Shown: positions 24,723 to 35,783, numbered from the stretch's first letter. The stretch is DNA of 64,000 bases from CAZRZN01 sp964604565 (GCA_964604565.1 CAZRZN010000001.1:12603-76602), one strand, 5' to 3'. The notes: generated from the sequence alone by a model not told the origin. Program-made: numbers and translations.

Positions 24723-26978
24723 TCAGCCGATCTTGCAGGCCGCCAGAACCGCCATGTTAAGAATGTCGTTGGCCGTCATCGAGGTCGAGCAGATCTGGAT
24801 CGACTTGTCGACACCGGCGAGGATCGGACCGATCACCGTGGCACCGGCCATTTCCTGCATCAATTTCACGGAAATCGAGGCGGAATGGCGCGCCGGCACG
24901 ACCAAGATATTCGCGGGGCCGGTCAACCGCTGGAATGGATAATGCTCCTGCGCCTTGACGTTCAGCGCTACGTCCACGGTCATCTCACCTTCGTATTCGA
25001 AACTCACGCCACGCCGGTCCAGAACGCGCGGCGCAAGGTGCATCTTTACCGCGCGCTCAGACACCGGGTAGCCGAAGGTCGAGAAGGACACGAATGCCAC
25101 GCGGGGTTCCAACCCCAGATAGCGCGCGACGCGCGCCGCGCGTTCGGCAATGGTGGCGAGGTCTTCTTCGTCGGGCCATTCATGCACCAATGTATCGGCG
25201 ATGAGAACGATCCGCCCCTTGTGCAGCAGGGCCGTCACACCTGCGGCCCCGTGCTCTGCATCCGCGTCAAAAACGTGGTTGATCAATTCCATCACATGCG
25301 CCGATTTCCGGGTTGCGCCGGTGACCAAACCGTCCCCGTGGCCATGTTGCAGCATCAAGGCTGCAAAGACATGCCGGTCGCGGGCCGCGAGACGATGAAT
25401 GTCCTGCCGGTCCATCCCCCTTCTCTGCAATCGTTCGTAGAGGAAGGATTTGTAGGTCTCCAGATGGGTGGTATTGGCCGCGTTGACCACTTCCAGCTCG
25501 CGCACAGCATCGGCCAGCCCGGCCGCCTCGAGCTTTTGCTTTACATCCGCTGACCGCCCGACGACCAAGGCCTTGCCAAGGCCGGAACGCTGATACATCA
25601 CCGCGGCCCGCAGGATCCTTGGATCGTCCCCTTCGGCAAAGATCATGCGTGCTTGTGCTGCCCGCGCCCGCGCGTTTATCGACCGCAGGATGGAGGCCGT
25701 GGGATCCATCCGACCCTGCAACATGTGCTCATAGGCTTCCATGTCGATGATCGGCCGGCGCGCAGCACCTGTATCCATACCCGCCCGGGCGACAGCCGGC
25801 GGAATGCGATGGATCAGACGCGGATCAAACGGCGTGGGAATGATGTAATCGCGCCCGAAGGACAACGATTTGCCATAGGCCAGCGCAACCTCATCCGGCA
25901 CATCCTCGCGGGCGAGCGCAGCCAACGCCTGTGCGCAGGCGATCTTCATCTCGTCGTTGATGGCGCGGGCATGAATGTCCAGCGCCCCACGAAAAAGGTA
26001 GGGGAAGCCAAGCACATTGTTGACCTGATTGGGATAATCCGACCGCCCGGTGGCAACGATCGCATCTACCCGCACCTCATGCGCTTCTTCCGGGGTGATC
26101 TCCGGATCCGGGTTCGCCATGGCGAAAATCACCGGATTGTCGGCCATGCTGGCGACCATCTCCTGCGTCACGGCACCTCTGACGGACACGCCTAGAAACA
26201 CATCTGCGTCGACCATCGCATCTTCGAGCGTGCGCAGCTCGGTCTTGATGGCATGGGCCGATTTCCACTGGTTCATCCCATCGACGCGGCCCTGAAAGAT
26301 CACGCCCTTGGTATCGCAAACAATGCAGTTGTCATGCCGCGCGCCCATTCGCTTGAGCAGTTCAATACAGGCAATGCCCGCCGCCCCTGCCCCATTGAGG
26401 ACGATCTTCACATCCTCGATCTTCTTGCCTGAGATATGCAGCGCATTCAGAAGACCGGCGGCACAGATCACGGCGGTGCCATGCTGGTCATCATGAAAGA
26501 CGGGGATGTCCATCTCTTCCTTGAGCCGCTGCTCGATAATGAAACATTCCGGCGCCTTGATGTCCTCAAGGTTGATGCCGCCAAAGGTCGGTCCCATCAG
26601 GCGAACGGCCTTGCAGAACTCATCGGGATCTTCGGTGTCCAGTTCGATGTCGATGGAATTCACGTCGGCGAAACGTTTGAACAGGACCGCCTTGCCCTCC
26701 ATCACCGGTTTGGAACCCAAAGCGCCCAAATTTCCCAGTCCCAGAACGGCTGTCCCGTTAGAGATGACAGCAACAAGATTTCCTTTGTTGGTGTAATCGT
26801 AGGCCGTTTCCGGATTGGCGGCGATTTCCTCGCAAGGCACTGCGACACCCGGAGAATAGGCAAGGCTGAGATCCCGTTGGGTCGTCATGGGAACAGTGGC
26901 CTGCACCTCCCATTTTCCCGGGGTCGGTTCCAGGTGAAAGGCCAGGGCCTCTTCGCGGGTGTATCGGTTCTTGGTCAT
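24723..26978 (-). CDS. maeB: NADP-dependent malic enzyme with phosphotransacetylase-like domain
   Basis: 751 residues. The malic enzyme part (about 1-420) has YTNKGNLVAVISNGTAVLGL, HDDQHGTAVICAAGLLNAL and the Rossmann motif VLNGAGAAGIACIELL, decarboxylating malate to pyruvate. The C-terminal 320 residues resemble phosphate acetyltransferase (RMIFAEGDDPRILRAAV, GLVTGATRK, ILVVPARHSASISVKL), which in MaeB-type enzymes is regulatory. This full-length hybrid is the standard form in rhizobia and roseobacters. GGAGGGGAC upstream of the ATG supports the start. It diverges from mutS across 82 bases. Confidence 0.95.
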   Translation of the reverse strand: MTKNRYTREEALAFHLEPTPGKWEVQATVPMTTQRDLSLAYSPGVAVPCEEIAANPETAYDYTNKGNLVAVISNGTAVLGLGNLGALGSKPVMEGKAVLFKRFADVNSIDIELDTEDPDEFCKAVRLMGPTFGGINLEDIKAPECFIIEQRLKEEMDIPVFHDDQHGTAVICAAGLLNALHISGKKIEDVKIVLNGAGAAGIACIELLKRMGARHDNCIVCDTKGVIFQGRVDGMNQWKSAHAIKTELRTLEDAMVDADVFLGVSVRGAVTQEMVASMADNPVIFAMANPDPEITPEEAHEVRVDAIVATGRSDYPNQVNNVLGFPYLFRGALDIHARAINDEMKIACAQALAALAREDVPDEVALAYGKSLSFGRDYIIPTPFDPRLIHRIPPAVARAGMDTGAARRPIIDMEAYEHMLQGRMDPTASILRSINARARAAQARMIFAEGDDPRILRAAVMYQRSGLGKALVVGRSADVKQKLEAAGLADAVRELEVVNAANTTHLETYKSFLYERLQRRGMDRQDIHRLAARDRHVFAALMLQHGHGDGLVTGATRKSAHVMELINHVFDADAEHGAAGVTALLHKGRIVLIADTLVHEWPDEEDLATIAERAARVARYLGLEPRVAFVSFSTFGYPVSERAVKMHLAPRVLDRRGVSFEYEGEMTVDVALNVKAQEHYPFQRLTGPANILVVPARHSASISVKLMQEMAGATVIGPILAGVDKSIQICSTSMTANDILNMAVLAACKIG

Positions 26979-27060
26979 GTCCCCTCCGTCCGGCGGATTT
27001 TCGGTTTTCCCCGCTGTTTGACACCTTTAATGTCATGCAAAATCGCCGGGGGAAAGCTGC

Positions 27061-29721
27061 GTGAGCGCTAACAAAACAGCAAAGGAGACCACCGTCACGC
27101 CGATGATGGCGCAGTACCTTGAGATCAAGGCGCAGTATCCGGACGCGCTGTTGTTCTACCGGATGGGAGATTTCTACGAGCTGTTCTTTGACGACGCGGT
27201 TGCCGCCAGTGCCGCCTTGGACATCGCGCTGACAAAACGCGGAAAACATGCAGGCGACGACATTCCGATGTGCGGCGTGCCAGTCCATTCTGCGGAGAAT
27301 TATCTGCTGACACTGATCCGCAAGGGATTTCGGGTGGCGGTAGGAGAACAGATGGAAAGCCCCGAACAGGCGAAGAAGCGCGGGTCGAAGTCTGTCGTTC
27401 AACGGGATGTAGTGCGCCTTGTGACGCCTGGCACGCTGACTGAGGAAAGTCTGCTGGAGGCGCGCCGCCACAACTACCTTGCCGCGCTTGCCAGGGTGCG
27501 CGATGAATGGGCACTGGCATGGACAGATATCTCGACGGGCGCGTTTCATGTCATGTTCCTTGGCCGAGCGCGAATTGGCGCTGAACTCGCGCGGCTTGCC
27601 CCCTCGGAGGTGTTGACCACAGAAGGCGTGGAACAGGATCTTCGCGAAGTCTTGGGCGATTTGGGTCTGGACCCAACGATCCTTGGCGCGGCCAGCTTTG
27701 ATTCCGCGGCTGCGGAAGACCGGCTTCAAAAGCTGTTCAAAGTGCAAACCCTTTCTGGGTTTGGTGCGTTCGGGCGCGCGGAGCTTTCTGCAATGGGCGC
27801 CCTCGTGGATTACCTGGACATTACGCAAAAGGGCCGCTTGCCGATGTTGCTGCCACCGCGGCAGGAACAGGTTTCGCGGATCTTGCAGATCGACGCGGCC
27901 ACGCGCCGTAATCTCGAACTGACCCAAAGCTTGCAAGGCGGCCGCACCGGATCGTTGCTGTCCGTGATCGACATGACGGTCACCTCGGCAGGTGCGCGGC
28001 TTCTGGAACGCCGAGTCGGGTCCCCCTCCCGCGATCTTTCGGTGATACAGGAACGGTTGCAGGCCGTTCAATGGGCTGTCGAAGGGACGATGTCGGCACC
28101 GCTGCGTGACGCACTCAAGCATGTTCCGGATGTTGATCGGGCGCTGTCGAGACTGGCGCTTGACCGGGCCGGACCGAGGGACCTTGCCGCGGTCCGGTCG
28201 GCCATCGCACAGGCAGGTGTGATCGCAATGAACGTGTCCGATCAGGATTTGCCGGATTTGTTGAAACGCTCCTGCGAGGCGCTTTGCGGTCACGAAGCCT
28301 TGCTTGGATTGCTCGACGCCGCATTGGTTGCGGAACCGGGCCTGCGTGTCAGCGATGGCGGTTTCGTCACGCAGGGCTACGACAGTGCGCTGGACGAGGC
28401 GCGGACCCTGCGCGACGAGGGGCGCGGCGTCATTGCGCGGATGCAGGGAGACTATACCCAGGAGACCGGCGTCCCCTCCCTAAAGATCAAGCACAACAAC
28501 GTGCTTGGCTATTTCATCGAGACCACGTCAGTGCATGCGGAAAAAATGTTCGCCTTGTCGGACAGGTTCATTCATCGGCAGACCACGGCCAATCAAGTCC
28601 GTTTCACGACGGTTGAACTGTCAGAGCTTGAACGGCGGATTCTGAACGCTGGGAACGAGGCGCTGGATATCGAACGGCGGATCTTCGAAGAGGTGCGGGC
28701 AGCCATACTGGAAGTGTCCGAGGCGCTCTCTGATCTGGCGCTGGCGCTGGCGGAAATGGATCTGACTCTGGCCTTGGCAGAACTGGCAAGGCAACGGGAT
28801 TGGTGTTTGCCCAAAGTCGATGAAAGCAGGGCCTTTGCCATTCAAGGCGGACGGCATCCAGTGGTTGAGGCATCACTCCGCAGCAGTGGTGCGCCCTTCA
28901 TAGCCAATGATTGCGACCTTAGCGCTGGCGCTGACGACGCGGCCCTCACACTGTTGACCGGGCCGAACATGGCGGGCAAGTCCACCTATCTCAGACAGAA
29001 CGCATTGATCGCCCTTCTTGCGCAGATGGGCGCCTACGTGCCCGCCCAAGCCGCGCATGTGGGACTGGTCAGCCAGATTTTTTCCCGCGTGGGGGCAAGC
29101 GACGATCTCGCGCGGGGACGGTCCACTTTCATGGTCGAAATGGTCGAAACCGCTGCCATCCTGAACCAGGCGGATGAACAGGCCTTGGTCATTCTCGACG
29201 AGATCGGGCGTGGAACGGCAACCTATGATGGCCTGTCGATTGCCTGGGCCACCTTGGAACATCTTCAGGCGGTCAATCGGGTGCGCGGGTTGTTCGCGAC
29301 GCATTACCATGAACTGACCGTGTTGGCTGGCAGATTGCAGGGTGTGAAGAATGCGACCGTGGCCGTCAAGGAATGGAACGGCGAAGTGATCTTTCTGCAC
29401 GAGGTGCGGGAGGGTGCAGCCGACCGGTCCTACGGGGTGCAGGTCGCTCAACTGGCAGGCCTTCCCGCACCGGTGATCCTGCGCGCGCGTGACATTCTGG
29501 ACGCGCTTGAAAAGGGCGAACGGGACAGGGCAGCGCCCAAGGCACTGATTGATGACCTGCCCCTCTTTTCCGCGGCCGCCCGTATGCCTGACAAGGTTTC
29601 ACGGGAAACATCGCAGGTCGAAACGCTTTTGCAAACGCTTGTGCCGGACGAAATGTCACCCAGAGAGGCGATTCAGGCGATCTATGAGCTCAAAGCCTTG
29701 TTGAAGGAAAAACCGGCCTGA
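27061..29721 (+). CDS. mutS: DNA mismatch recognition protein MutS
   Basis: 886 residues. Domain I has the mismatch-contacting [15 protein letters not shown], with the Phe-X-Glu-type element near residue 38. The core and clamp carry [18 protein letters not shown]. The ATPase has [16 protein letters not shown] near 635, the [21 protein letters not shown] loop and [14 protein letters not shown]. Start is GTG, with GGGGGAAA 6 bases before it. The last part contains a near-match to parS (29595-29610), encoding VSRETS. A possible -35 (TTGACA, 27018-27023) lies in the short divergent region with maeB. Confidence 0.97.
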   Translation: MSANKTAKETTVTPMMAQYLEIKAQYPDALLFYRMGDFYELFFDDAVAASAALDIALTKRGKHAGDDIPMCGVPVHSAENYLLTLIRKGFRVAVGEQMESPEQAKKRGSKSVVQRDVVRLVTPGTLTEESLLEARRHNYLAALARVRDEWALAWTDISTGAFHVMFLGRARIGAELARLAPSEVLTTEGVEQDLREVLGDLGLDPTILGAASFDSAAAEDRLQKLFKVQTLSGFGAFGRAELSAMGALVDYLDITQKGRLPMLLPPRQEQVSRILQIDAATRRNLELTQSLQGGRTGSLLSVIDMTVTSAGARLLERRVGSPSRDLSVIQERLQAVQWAVEGTMSAPLRDALKHVPDVDRALSRLALDRAGPRDLAAVRSAIAQAGVIAMNVSDQDLPDLLKRSCEALCGHEALLGLLDAALVAEPGLRVSDGGFVTQGYDSALDEARTLRDEGRGVIARMQGDYTQETGVPSLKIKHNNVLGYFIETTSVHAEKMFALSDRFIHRQTTANQVRFTTVELSELERRILNAGNEALDIERRIFEEVRAAILEVSEALSDLALALAEMDLTLALAELARQRDWCLPKVDESRAFAIQGGRHPVVEASLRSSGAPFIANDCDLSAGADDAALTLLTGPNMAGKSTYLRQNALIALLAQMGAYVPAQAAHVGLVSQIFSRVGASDDLARGRSTFMVEMVETAAILNQADEQALVILDEIGRGTATYDGLSIAWATLEHLQAVNRVRGLFATHYHELTVLAGRLQGVKNATVAVKEWNGEVIFLHEVREGAADRSYGVQVAQLAGLPAPVILRARDILDALEKGERDRAAPKALIDDLPLFSAAARMPDKVSRETSQVETLLQTLVPDEMSPREAIQAIYELKALLKEKPA
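29595..29610. other. Degenerate parS-like site inside mutS
   Basis: 14 of 16 bases match the TGTTTCACGTGAAACA consensus; the mismatches are at position 1 and in the central palindrome (CACGGG). The central change would weaken ParB binding, so this may be a relic or a low-affinity site. Confidence 0.35.
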
Positions 29722-29767
29722 AGCCAAGGCGCCAAGTGATCGGATCCCGCAATCCCTATGTGTGGAT

Positions 29768-29795
29768 CGGGCGGAGCCAGCTTGTGGTCCGCCCG
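29768..29795. terminator. Stem-loop between convergent mutS and grpE
   Basis: CGGGCGGA pairs perfectly with TCCGCCCG around a 12-base loop in the 81-base convergent gap. It lacks a T tract on either strand, so its role as a terminator is only suggested by position. Confidence 0.45.
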
Positions 29796-29802
29796 GTTCG
29801 CG

Positions 29803-30366
29803 TCAGGATGCGGGTGTGGAACTTACGCCGACCTGTGCCGGCCGCAACAGGCGATCATAGAGCATGAACCCCTCTGCGGAGACCTGAATGATCTCTCCGG
29901 CGCGGGTCCCGGGAACCGGTGCCTCGAACATCGCTTCGTGTTCCTTGGGATCGAAGCGATCACCGACCTGCGGGGTGATCCGCGTGACACCATGCCGGTC
30001 GAAAACAGCCATCAATTCTTTCAAGGTCAACTCGACGCCTTCTACGAGGGCGGTTGTTGCCTCTCCTTCGCTTTCCTTGGCCACGGCAAGCGCGCGATTG
30101 AGATTGTCGTACACAGGGAGAAGGTCACGCGCGATCCGCGTTCCGCCGTAGGCCTGTGCCTCCCGTCTGTCCTTGTCTGCGCGTTTGCGGGCATTTTCCG
30201 CGTCCGCCAGGGCGCGCATGAAACGGTCCTTGTAATCGTCCCGTTCAGCGCGGAGTGTTTCTAACGCAAGTGCGATATCATCGATCTCCTCGGTCAACTC
30301 AGCCTGTTCTTCATCGGCGGCTGCGTCGATGTCGTCAAGAAAATCATCCTTTTTCGGGTCTGCCAT
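29803..30366 (-). CDS. grpE: Nucleotide exchange factor GrpE
   Basis: 187 residues. GrpE releases ADP from DnaK. The acidic N-terminus (DDFLDDIDAAADEEQAELTEE) leads into the long dimer helix (ETLRAERDDYKDRFMRALAD) and the C-terminal beta-domain with the signature MAVFDRHGVTRITPQVGDRF followed by DPKEHEAMF. GAGGTGAAGG precedes the ATG. It lies 10 bases after hrcA, so repressor and chaperone cofactor are one operon; dnaK and dnaJ are not in the window. Confidence 0.95.
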   Translation of the reverse strand: MADPKKDDFLDDIDAAADEEQAELTEEIDDIALALETLRAERDDYKDRFMRALADAENARKRADKDRREAQAYGGTRIARDLLPVYDNLNRALAVAKESEGEATTALVEGVELTLKELMAVFDRHGVTRITPQVGDRFDPKEHEAMFEAPVPGTRAGEIIQVSAEGFMLYDRLLRPAQVGVSSTPAS

Positions 30367-30376
30367 GCCTTCACCT

Positions 30377-31441
30377 CTAACTCCGGTCAGCGATCATTCG
30401 ACCAACCAGTTGAGCCGTATAGTCCACGATCGGAACGATCCGACCGTAATTGAGGCGCGTCGGGCCGATTACCCCTACCGCACCAATGATCTTTCGGTCT
30501 GCGTTCATATATGGAGAGACCACCAGAGAGGAACCCGAAAGTGAGAAAAGTTTGTTCTCCGAACCTATAAAAATGCGAACGCCCTCTCCCTCATCGGTGA
30601 GTTCGAGGAAATCAGCGATGTCCCGCTTGCGTTCAAGATCATCAAAGAGGCTGCGGATCCGGTCAAGTTCATCCTGAGCGGACTCATCACCGAGCAGATT
30701 CGCCCTGCCCCGCACGATCAGCCGCTCTGCACTGTCGCCGGAGCCATCCCAGACAGCTATGCCTGCATCGATCAGTTGCGCGGCGATCCCGTCAATTTCG
30801 CGCCGCCGTCTCGAAATTTCATCCTGCATCGTCTTGCGAAGATCCGTCAGGGTGCGTCCCTCGACCAGTGCATTCGTGAAATTCGCGGCCTCGCGCATCG
30901 CGCTGGGGGTCAAGCCCGGAGGCGGTGTGAACACCCGGTTTTCAACATGTCCATCGGCAAAGACGATGACAACCAACGCGCGGTCCTTCGCCAAACTCAC
31001 GAATTCGATATGTTTTAGAGGCGCCTCGTGTTTTGGCGTGAGGACCAGCGAAGCCCCGTGAGACACGCCGGACAAGGCCGATCCAACGGCATCCAGCAGA
31101 CCGGAAACATCCCCTGAATTGCTGCCGAGCGTGGCGTCCAGCTTTTGCCGGTCCTCGTCTTCGAGGTTTCGCACCTCCAGAAGGCTGTCGACGAACATCC
31201 GCAGACCCATCTGCGTCGGAATGCGCCCTGCTGAGACATGCGGACTGTCCAGCAGACCGAGGTATTCAAGGTCTTGCATGACATTCCGGATCGTGGCTGC
31301 GGAAACCTTTTCCGACAGGCTGCGGGTTAGCGTCCGCGAGCCGACGGGCCCACCGCTCGCAAGATACCCTTCGACCACGCGGCGAAAGACCTCGCGCGAG
31401 CGATCGTTCATCTGGGATAGAAGTTCACTGGCCTCAATCAT
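30377..31441 (-). CDS. hrcA: Heat-inducible transcription repressor HrcA
   Basis: 354 residues. The N-terminal winged helix has [20 protein letters not shown] then [18 protein letters not shown], the recognition helix region. The GAF-like middle and the C-terminal [20 protein letters not shown] are family hallmarks. HrcA binds CIRCE elements; I searched the 110 bases between this gene and rph and saw no TTAGCACTC-N9-GAGTGCTAA, so autoregulation is not evident here. The main target (groESL) would be elsewhere. Confidence 0.96.
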   Translation of the reverse strand: MIEASELLSQMNDRSREVFRRVVEGYLASGGPVGSRTLTRSLSEKVSAATIRNVMQDLEYLGLLDSPHVSAGRIPTQMGLRMFVDSLLEVRNLEDEDRQKLDATLGSNSGDVSGLLDAVGSALSGVSHGASLVLTPKHEAPLKHIEFVSLAKDRALVVIVFADGHVENRVFTPPPGLTPSAMREAANFTNALVEGRTLTDLRKTMQDEISRRRREIDGIAAQLIDAGIAVWDGSGDSAERLIVRGRANLLGDESAQDELDRIRSLFDDLERKRDIADFLELTDEGEGVRIFIGSENKLFSLSGSSLVVSPYMNADRKIIGAVGVIGPTRLNYGRIVPIVDYTAQLVGRMIADRS

Positions 31442-31551
31442 TTTTTTCCCTCTCGGACCTCATTAAAGAGCGCCGGTCCAAGACGTCAATCGGGGTTGCA
31501 TATCTGGGCTGCGGCTGTCTATCCCGGTTTCGATCATACAAGGGATGCACC

Positions 31552-32265
31552 ATGCGACCATCGGGACGACAGTTAAGCCAAATGCGTGAGGTTTCAATTG
31601 AAACCGGCGTTGCGAAACATGCGGAAGGATCATGCATGATCCGCATGGGGGAGACGCATGTTCTTTGCACAGCGTCACTCGAAGAACGGGTGCCCCCGTT
31701 CATCAAGGGGTCCGGGCAAGGGTGGGTCACCGCTGAATATGGAATGTTGCCGCGGTCTACCTCCACCCGGATGCGCCGCGAGGCGCAGGCCGGCAAACAA
31801 GGCGGCCGCACCGTGGAAATCCAGAGGTTGATCGGCAGGGCCCTGCGCGCGGGTGTGGATCGCAACGCGCTGGGCGAACGCCAGATCACGGTGGATTGCG
31901 ACGTGATTCAGGCGGACGGTGGAACGCGTTGCGCCTCGATCACCGGGGGCTGGGTGGCGCTTCGTCTTGCGGTGAACAAGCTGATCAAGGCTGGTGATAT
32001 CATCACGGATCCGTTGGTGTCCGAAGTGGCTGCCGTGAGTTGCGGGATCTATGCCGGACAGCCGGTGCTCGATCTGGATTACCCCGAAGACAGCGAAGCA
32101 GGCGTGGACGGAAACTTCATCCTGCGGGGCGACGGTCGTTTGATCGAGGTTCAGATGAGCGCCGAGGGATCGACCTATTCGCGCGACGACATGGGCAAAC
32201 TCATGGATCTTGCGGAGTTGGGCGTCGCCGAGCTTGTCGCCGCACAGCGGGCAGCCGTGGGATGA
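31552..32265 (+). CDS. rph: Ribonuclease PH
   Basis: 237 residues. Phosphorolytic trimming of tRNA 3' ends. Family features: [19 protein letters not shown] at the start, the arginine-rich [20 protein letters not shown] loop, QIQ-like [20 protein letters not shown] and the late [18 protein letters not shown] upstream supports the ATG. It diverges from hrcA, and its stop overlaps the rdgB start (ATGA), opening an rph-rdgB-hemW operon. Confidence 0.97.
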   Translation: MRPSGRQLSQMREVSIETGVAKHAEGSCMIRMGETHVLCTASLEERVPPFIKGSGQGWVTAEYGMLPRSTSTRMRREAQAGKQGGRTVEIQRLIGRALRAGVDRNALGERQITVDCDVIQADGGTRCASITGGWVALRLAVNKLIKAGDIITDPLVSEVAAVSCGIYAGQPVLDLDYPEDSEAGVDGNFILRGDGRLIEVQMSAEGSTYSRDDMGKLMDLAELGVAELVAAQRAAVG

Positions 32266-32876
32266 CACCACGGAACCTTGGAAATCGGCTGCTGGTGGCC
32301 ACGCACAATCAAGGCAAGTTGGAAGAAATTGCCCAGTTGCTGAAGCCGTTCGGTGTCGCCTGCGTCAGTGCAGGCGACATGAACCTTCCCGAGCCGGACG
32401 AAACCGGAACGACCTTTGTCGAAAACGCTCGGATCAAGGCGCATACGGCCGCAAAGGCGACAGGTTTGCCAGCGCTTGCTGATGATTCGGGGATCGAAGT
32501 GGATGCGCTGGACAAGGCGCCGGGCGTTTATACCGCTGACTGGGCCGAGTCCGACCAAGGGCGCGATTTCGAGATGGCAATGGAAAAGACCCATCGCATG
32601 CTGATTGAACGCAAGGCAAAGCAGCCATGGACGGCACGTTTTTGCTGCACGCTGGTGCTGGCCTGGCCGGATGGCAGTGACGCGGTCTTCCCCGGGGTGA
32701 TGGAAGGACAGGTGGTCTGGCCGATGCGTGGATCACAAGGCCATGGGTACGATCCGATCTTTCAACCCAAGGGTTTCGAGCTAACCTTCGGTGAAATGGA
32801 CCGCTGGGAAAAGAACCGGATTTCCCATCGAGCGGATGCTTTCAACAAGTTCGTGGCGGAATATTTTGACGGATAG
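32262..32876 (+). CDS. rdgB: XTP/dITP pyrophosphatase (RdgB/HAM1)
   Basis: 204 residues. Removes ITP and XTP from the nucleotide pool. [14 protein letters not shown] is the N-terminal signature, followed by the catalytic [20 protein letters not shown], where the DDSG acids coordinate magnesium, and [12 protein letters not shown] plus [11 protein letters not shown] late. The ATG overlaps the rph stop, implying translational coupling, and the 3' end overlaps hemW. Confidence 0.96.
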   Translation: MTPRNLGNRLLVATHNQGKLEEIAQLLKPFGVACVSAGDMNLPEPDETGTTFVENARIKAHTAAKATGLPALADDSGIEVDALDKAPGVYTADWAESDQGRDFEMAMEKTHRMLIERKAKQPWTARFCCTLVLAWPDGSDAVFPGVMEGQVVWPMRGSQGHGYDPIFQPKGFELTFGEMDRWEKNRISHRADAFNKFVAEYFDG

Positions 32877-34032
32877 CACGCTTGAAAACTGGCAAGTCGG
32901 TGGCTTTGCCCTTTATGTGCATTGGCCCTTCTGCGAGGCCAAATGCCCCTACTGTGATTTTAACAGTCACGTGGTCCAACAGGTCGATCAGACGCGCTGG
33001 GCACGCGCCTTAGCTAAGGAGATCAGGCGCGCAGGCGAAACCACGAGAAATCGGATCCTTTCGTCTATCTTTTTTGGTGGAGGAACGCCGTCCCTGATGA
33101 CCCCACAGACCGTCGCAACAGTGATCGAGGCCGCGCAGGATACCTGGACCTTTGCGAATGATATCGAAGTCACACTGGAAGCGAACCCGCGGTCGGTGGA
33201 AGCGGCAAGGTTTGCCGGATATGCGTCCGCAGGGGTGAACAGGGTGTCGTTGGGCGTGCAGGCACTGCGCGATGGGGATTTGCGCCGCTTGGGGCGACTC
33301 CATGACGTGAAGGAAGCCCGTGACGCTGTTGCGGTGGCCCAGTCGACGTTTGATCGCGTCAGTTTTGATCTCATCTATGCAAGGCAGAGCCAAAGTCTGG
33401 AGGACTGGGCAGAGGAGCTTGCAGAGGCGCTCGACATGGCGGGTGGGCACTTGTCGCTCTATCAATTGACCATCGAGGAGGGCACGGCCTTCTGGGACAG
33501 AGCGCAGGCTGGTAGGTTGCGCGGGCTACCCAAAGAAGATCTTGCCGCCGACATGTACGAACTGACCCAACAAATGTGTGCCGATGCCGGGCTATCGGCC
33601 TACGAGGTTTCGAATCATGCGGAACAAGGCGCGCAGTCACGGCATAATCTGGTCTATTGGCAGGCAGGTGACTGGGTTGGAGTTGGGCCGGGCGCACATG
33701 GCCGAATTGGCAGTGGATCAGATCGCTGGGCAACAGAGGCGCTGAGACAACCGGGCGCCTGGCTGAAAGCATCTGAAGATGGATCATCGGTTGACAGTCA
33801 GGAACGCCTGAGTCTGGAAGATCAAGCCGCTGAATACCTCATGATGGGCCTTCGACTTCAAGATGGACTAGATATAGACCGATTGCACCGAATGGATCCA
33901 CGTGTGGCGCAAAAAACCGCCATAGACGAATTGCAGGACCTTGGGTTTGTTACGTGGGAACCTGGCCTGTTGCGCACCACGTCCGCCGGTCGATTGGTTT
34001 TGAACTCCGTGATCAGCGCACTGATTCCCTGA
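32866..34032 (+). CDS. hemW: HemW-type radical SAM heme chaperone (coproporphyrinogen oxidase-like)
   Basis: 388 residues from the TTG start. The radical SAM cluster motif is CEAKCPYCDFN near residue 25, followed by FFGGGTPSLM. The SRHNLVYWQAGDWVGVGPGAHG region holds the HNxxYW heme-binding feature that separates HemW from HemN. The beginning is ambiguous. TTG 32866 gives [22 protein letters not shown], which fits relatives. ATG 32836 would add ten residues; both lie inside the end of rdgB. It ends 3 bases before the convergent parB stop, leaving no space for a separate terminator. Confidence 0.92.
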   Translation: MTDSTLENWQVGGFALYVHWPFCEAKCPYCDFNSHVVQQVDQTRWARALAKEIRRAGETTRNRILSSIFFGGGTPSLMTPQTVATVIEAAQDTWTFANDIEVTLEANPRSVEAARFAGYASAGVNRVSLGVQALRDGDLRRLGRLHDVKEARDAVAVAQSTFDRVSFDLIYARQSQSLEDWAEELAEALDMAGGHLSLYQLTIEEGTAFWDRAQAGRLRGLPKEDLAADMYELTQQMCADAGLSAYEVSNHAEQGAQSRHNLVYWQAGDWVGVGPGAHGRIGSGSDRWATEALRQPGAWLKASEDGSSVDSQERLSLEDQAAEYLMMGLRLQDGLDIDRLHRMDPRVAQKTAIDELQDLGFVTWEPGLLRTTSAGRLVLNSVISALIP

Positions 34033-34035
34033 CAG

Positions 34036-34947
34036 TCATCGGGAAGTGCTCAACAACGCACAGAGCGCGTCCAGTTGTTCAAGCGTTTCGTAGGAAATGG
34101 ACAGTTGTCCCCGTTCATTTCCAGGCGGATGATCTATACGCACCTTCATTCCCAATGCGGCGCTGAGGTCACCCTCCAAAGCACGGGTATCGGCGTCCTT
34201 GTCGATTCCGGACTGATCATTCGATCCCTTGCGACGTGTGGCTTGGGGTGCGCCGGATTTAACAAGTTTCTCCGTATCTCGAACGGACAGACCCTTGGAA
34301 ACGACCTTTTGTGCCAAAGATGCAGGATCGGTCGCCGTGATCAAAGCGCGCGCGTGCCCTGCGCTGAGGCTACCCTGTGAGACAAGTCCTTGCACGTCAT
34401 CGGGGAGATTTAATAGCCGCATCAGGTTGGCAATGTGACTGCGGCTTTTGCCCAATGCCTCGGCCAATTTTTCCTGCGTATGTCCAAATTTATACATCAG
34501 CTGACGGTAACCGGCCGCTTCTTCGATCGCATTCAAGTCCGCGCGCTGGATGTTCTCAATTATGGCAACTTCAAGAACCTCTGTATCATTGAAGTCCCTA
34601 ATGATAACAGGCACTTCGTGCAGCTGCGCCAACTGTGCAGCCCGCCAACGCCGTTCACCCGCAACAATTTCAAACTTTTCAGAATTGCGTGGGTCGGGTC
34701 GCACGATCAAAGGTTGGATAACACCCTTGGTCCGAATCGATGCGGCAAGTTCAGACAGCTGTGATTCTGTGAAACTGCGCCTTGGCTGATCAGGATTGGG
34801 CACCAACGCCTCTACCGGCATGACCCGATCTGCCCGCCTGGTAACATCGGCCTGCGTCGTGCCGCCTTCGGGCGTGACGTCTGCCATCAGGGCGGATAAT
34901 CCCCGCCCAAGGCCCCGGCGCATTTCCTTTTTTGGTTTATCTTCCAT
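34036..34947 (-). CDS. parB: Chromosome partitioning protein ParB
   Basis: 303 residues. The N-terminus RRGLGRGLSALMAD is the ParA-contact motif. PNPDQPRRSFTESQLSELAAS leads to the CTP-binding ENIQRADLNAIEEA and the GERRWRAA box. The DNA-binding helix-turn-helix is GHTQEKLAEALGKSRSHIANLMR. The C-terminal dimer domain ends LSISYETLEQLDALCALL. GGAGAG 9 bases before ATG 34947 favours that start over ATG 34974, which overlaps the parA stop. Its target parS sites are within 4 kb upstream. Confidence 0.96.
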   Translation of the reverse strand: MEDKPKKEMRRGLGRGLSALMADVTPEGGTTQADVTRRADRVMPVEALVPNPDQPRRSFTESQLSELAASIRTKGVIQPLIVRPDPRNSEKFEIVAGERRWRAAQLAQLHEVPVIIRDFNDTEVLEVAIIENIQRADLNAIEEAAGYRQLMYKFGHTQEKLAEALGKSRSHIANLMRLLNLPDDVQGLVSQGSLSAGHARALITATDPASLAQKVVSKGLSVRDTEKLVKSGAPQATRRKGSNDQSGIDKDADTRALEGDLSAALGMKVRIDHPPGNERGQLSISYETLEQLDALCALLSTSR

Positions 34948-34973
34948 GCGGTTACTCTCCGGGTGTCGATCCA

Positions 34974-35783
34974 TCACGCAGCGTGTTTTTCATTTTTCTT
35001 CAATAACTCCGCCGCAAGAGCCCGATACGCTTGGGCACCCTTGGACGAACCATCATAGGCGAGTACGGGCAACGCATATGACGGCGCTTCTGACACACGG
35101 ACATTCCGGGGAATGACTGTCGAAAAAACGAGATCGCCAAGATTGGCCCGCGCGTCCGCTTCTACATGTTGTGAAAGGTTGTTGCGAGCGTCGTACATCG
35201 TGAGCACGATACCTTCTATTCGCAACGTCGGATTTGCTGTTTGCCGAACCTCTCGAATTGTCAGCATGAGTTGCGACAGGCCCTCCAGCGCAAAAAACTC
35301 GCTTTGCAAAGGCACCAGAACCGAATGCGCTGCAACCATTGCGTTGACAGTAAGCAGGTTCAGGGATGGCGGACAATCGATGAGGACAACATCATATCCA
35401 AAGGCATCGATATCCGGCTGACGCAAAGCGTCATGCAACAGGAAGCTTCGCTTTTCATTGGAAAAAAGCTCTATATCAGCAGAGCTCAGGTCCACGGTCG
35501 CCGGAATGAGAGACAAACCTTGCGTGGAGGTGGGCAAGATCAACTGGTTCAGTGCAACCTCACCCAAAAGCAAGTCGTAGGTTGTGTATTCACGATCCTC
35601 CGCCTCGATCCCAAGACCTGTGGAGGCATTGCCCTGAGGATCCAGATCCACGACCAGAACCTTGTTTCCCCGCTCGCAAAGAGCAGCGCCCAAGTTGATT
35701 GTCGTGGTCGTCTTGCCAACGCCACCCTTTTGGTTGGCGATGGTAATAATTTTTGGACCCGGCGGGCGTGTCGGATCAGACAT
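34974..35783 (-). CDS. parA: Chromosome partitioning ATPase ParA
   Basis: 269 residues with the deviant Walker A box ANQKGGVGKTTT (residues 17-28), VDLDPQGNASTGLG, and VLIDCPPSLNLLT as Walker B. Drives segregation of the ParB-parS origin complex. ATG 35783 ([11 protein letters not shown]) has GGAGACC upstream; a TTG seven codons earlier is unlikely. It overlaps the end of rsmG by 8 bases, so mnmG-rsmG-parA-parB is one overlapping transcription unit. Confidence 0.97.
   Translation of the reverse strand: MSDPTRPPGPKIITIANQKGGVGKTTTTINLGAALCERGNKVLVVDLDPQGNASTGLGIEAEDREYTTYDLLLGEVALNQLILPTSTQGLSLIPATVDLSSADIELFSNEKRSFLLHDALRQPDIDAFGYDVVLIDCPPSLNLLTVNAMVAAHSVLVPLQSEFFALEGLSQLMLTIREVRQTANPTLRIEGIVLTMYDARNNLSQHVEADARANLGDLVFSTVIPRNVRVSEAPSYALPVLAYDGSSKGAQAYRALAAELLKKNEKHAA

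Noticed and set aside
26758..28293. 511-residue minus-strand frame across maeB and mutS
   Set aside because: Antisense to two well-recognised proteins, with low-complexity basic composition and no family-like motifs. A byproduct of high GC.
31442..31551. CIRCE element upstream of hrcA
   Set aside because: Searched for TTAGCACTC-N9-GAGTGCTAA and close variants; none seen. Only a GGACC/GGTCC pair is present.
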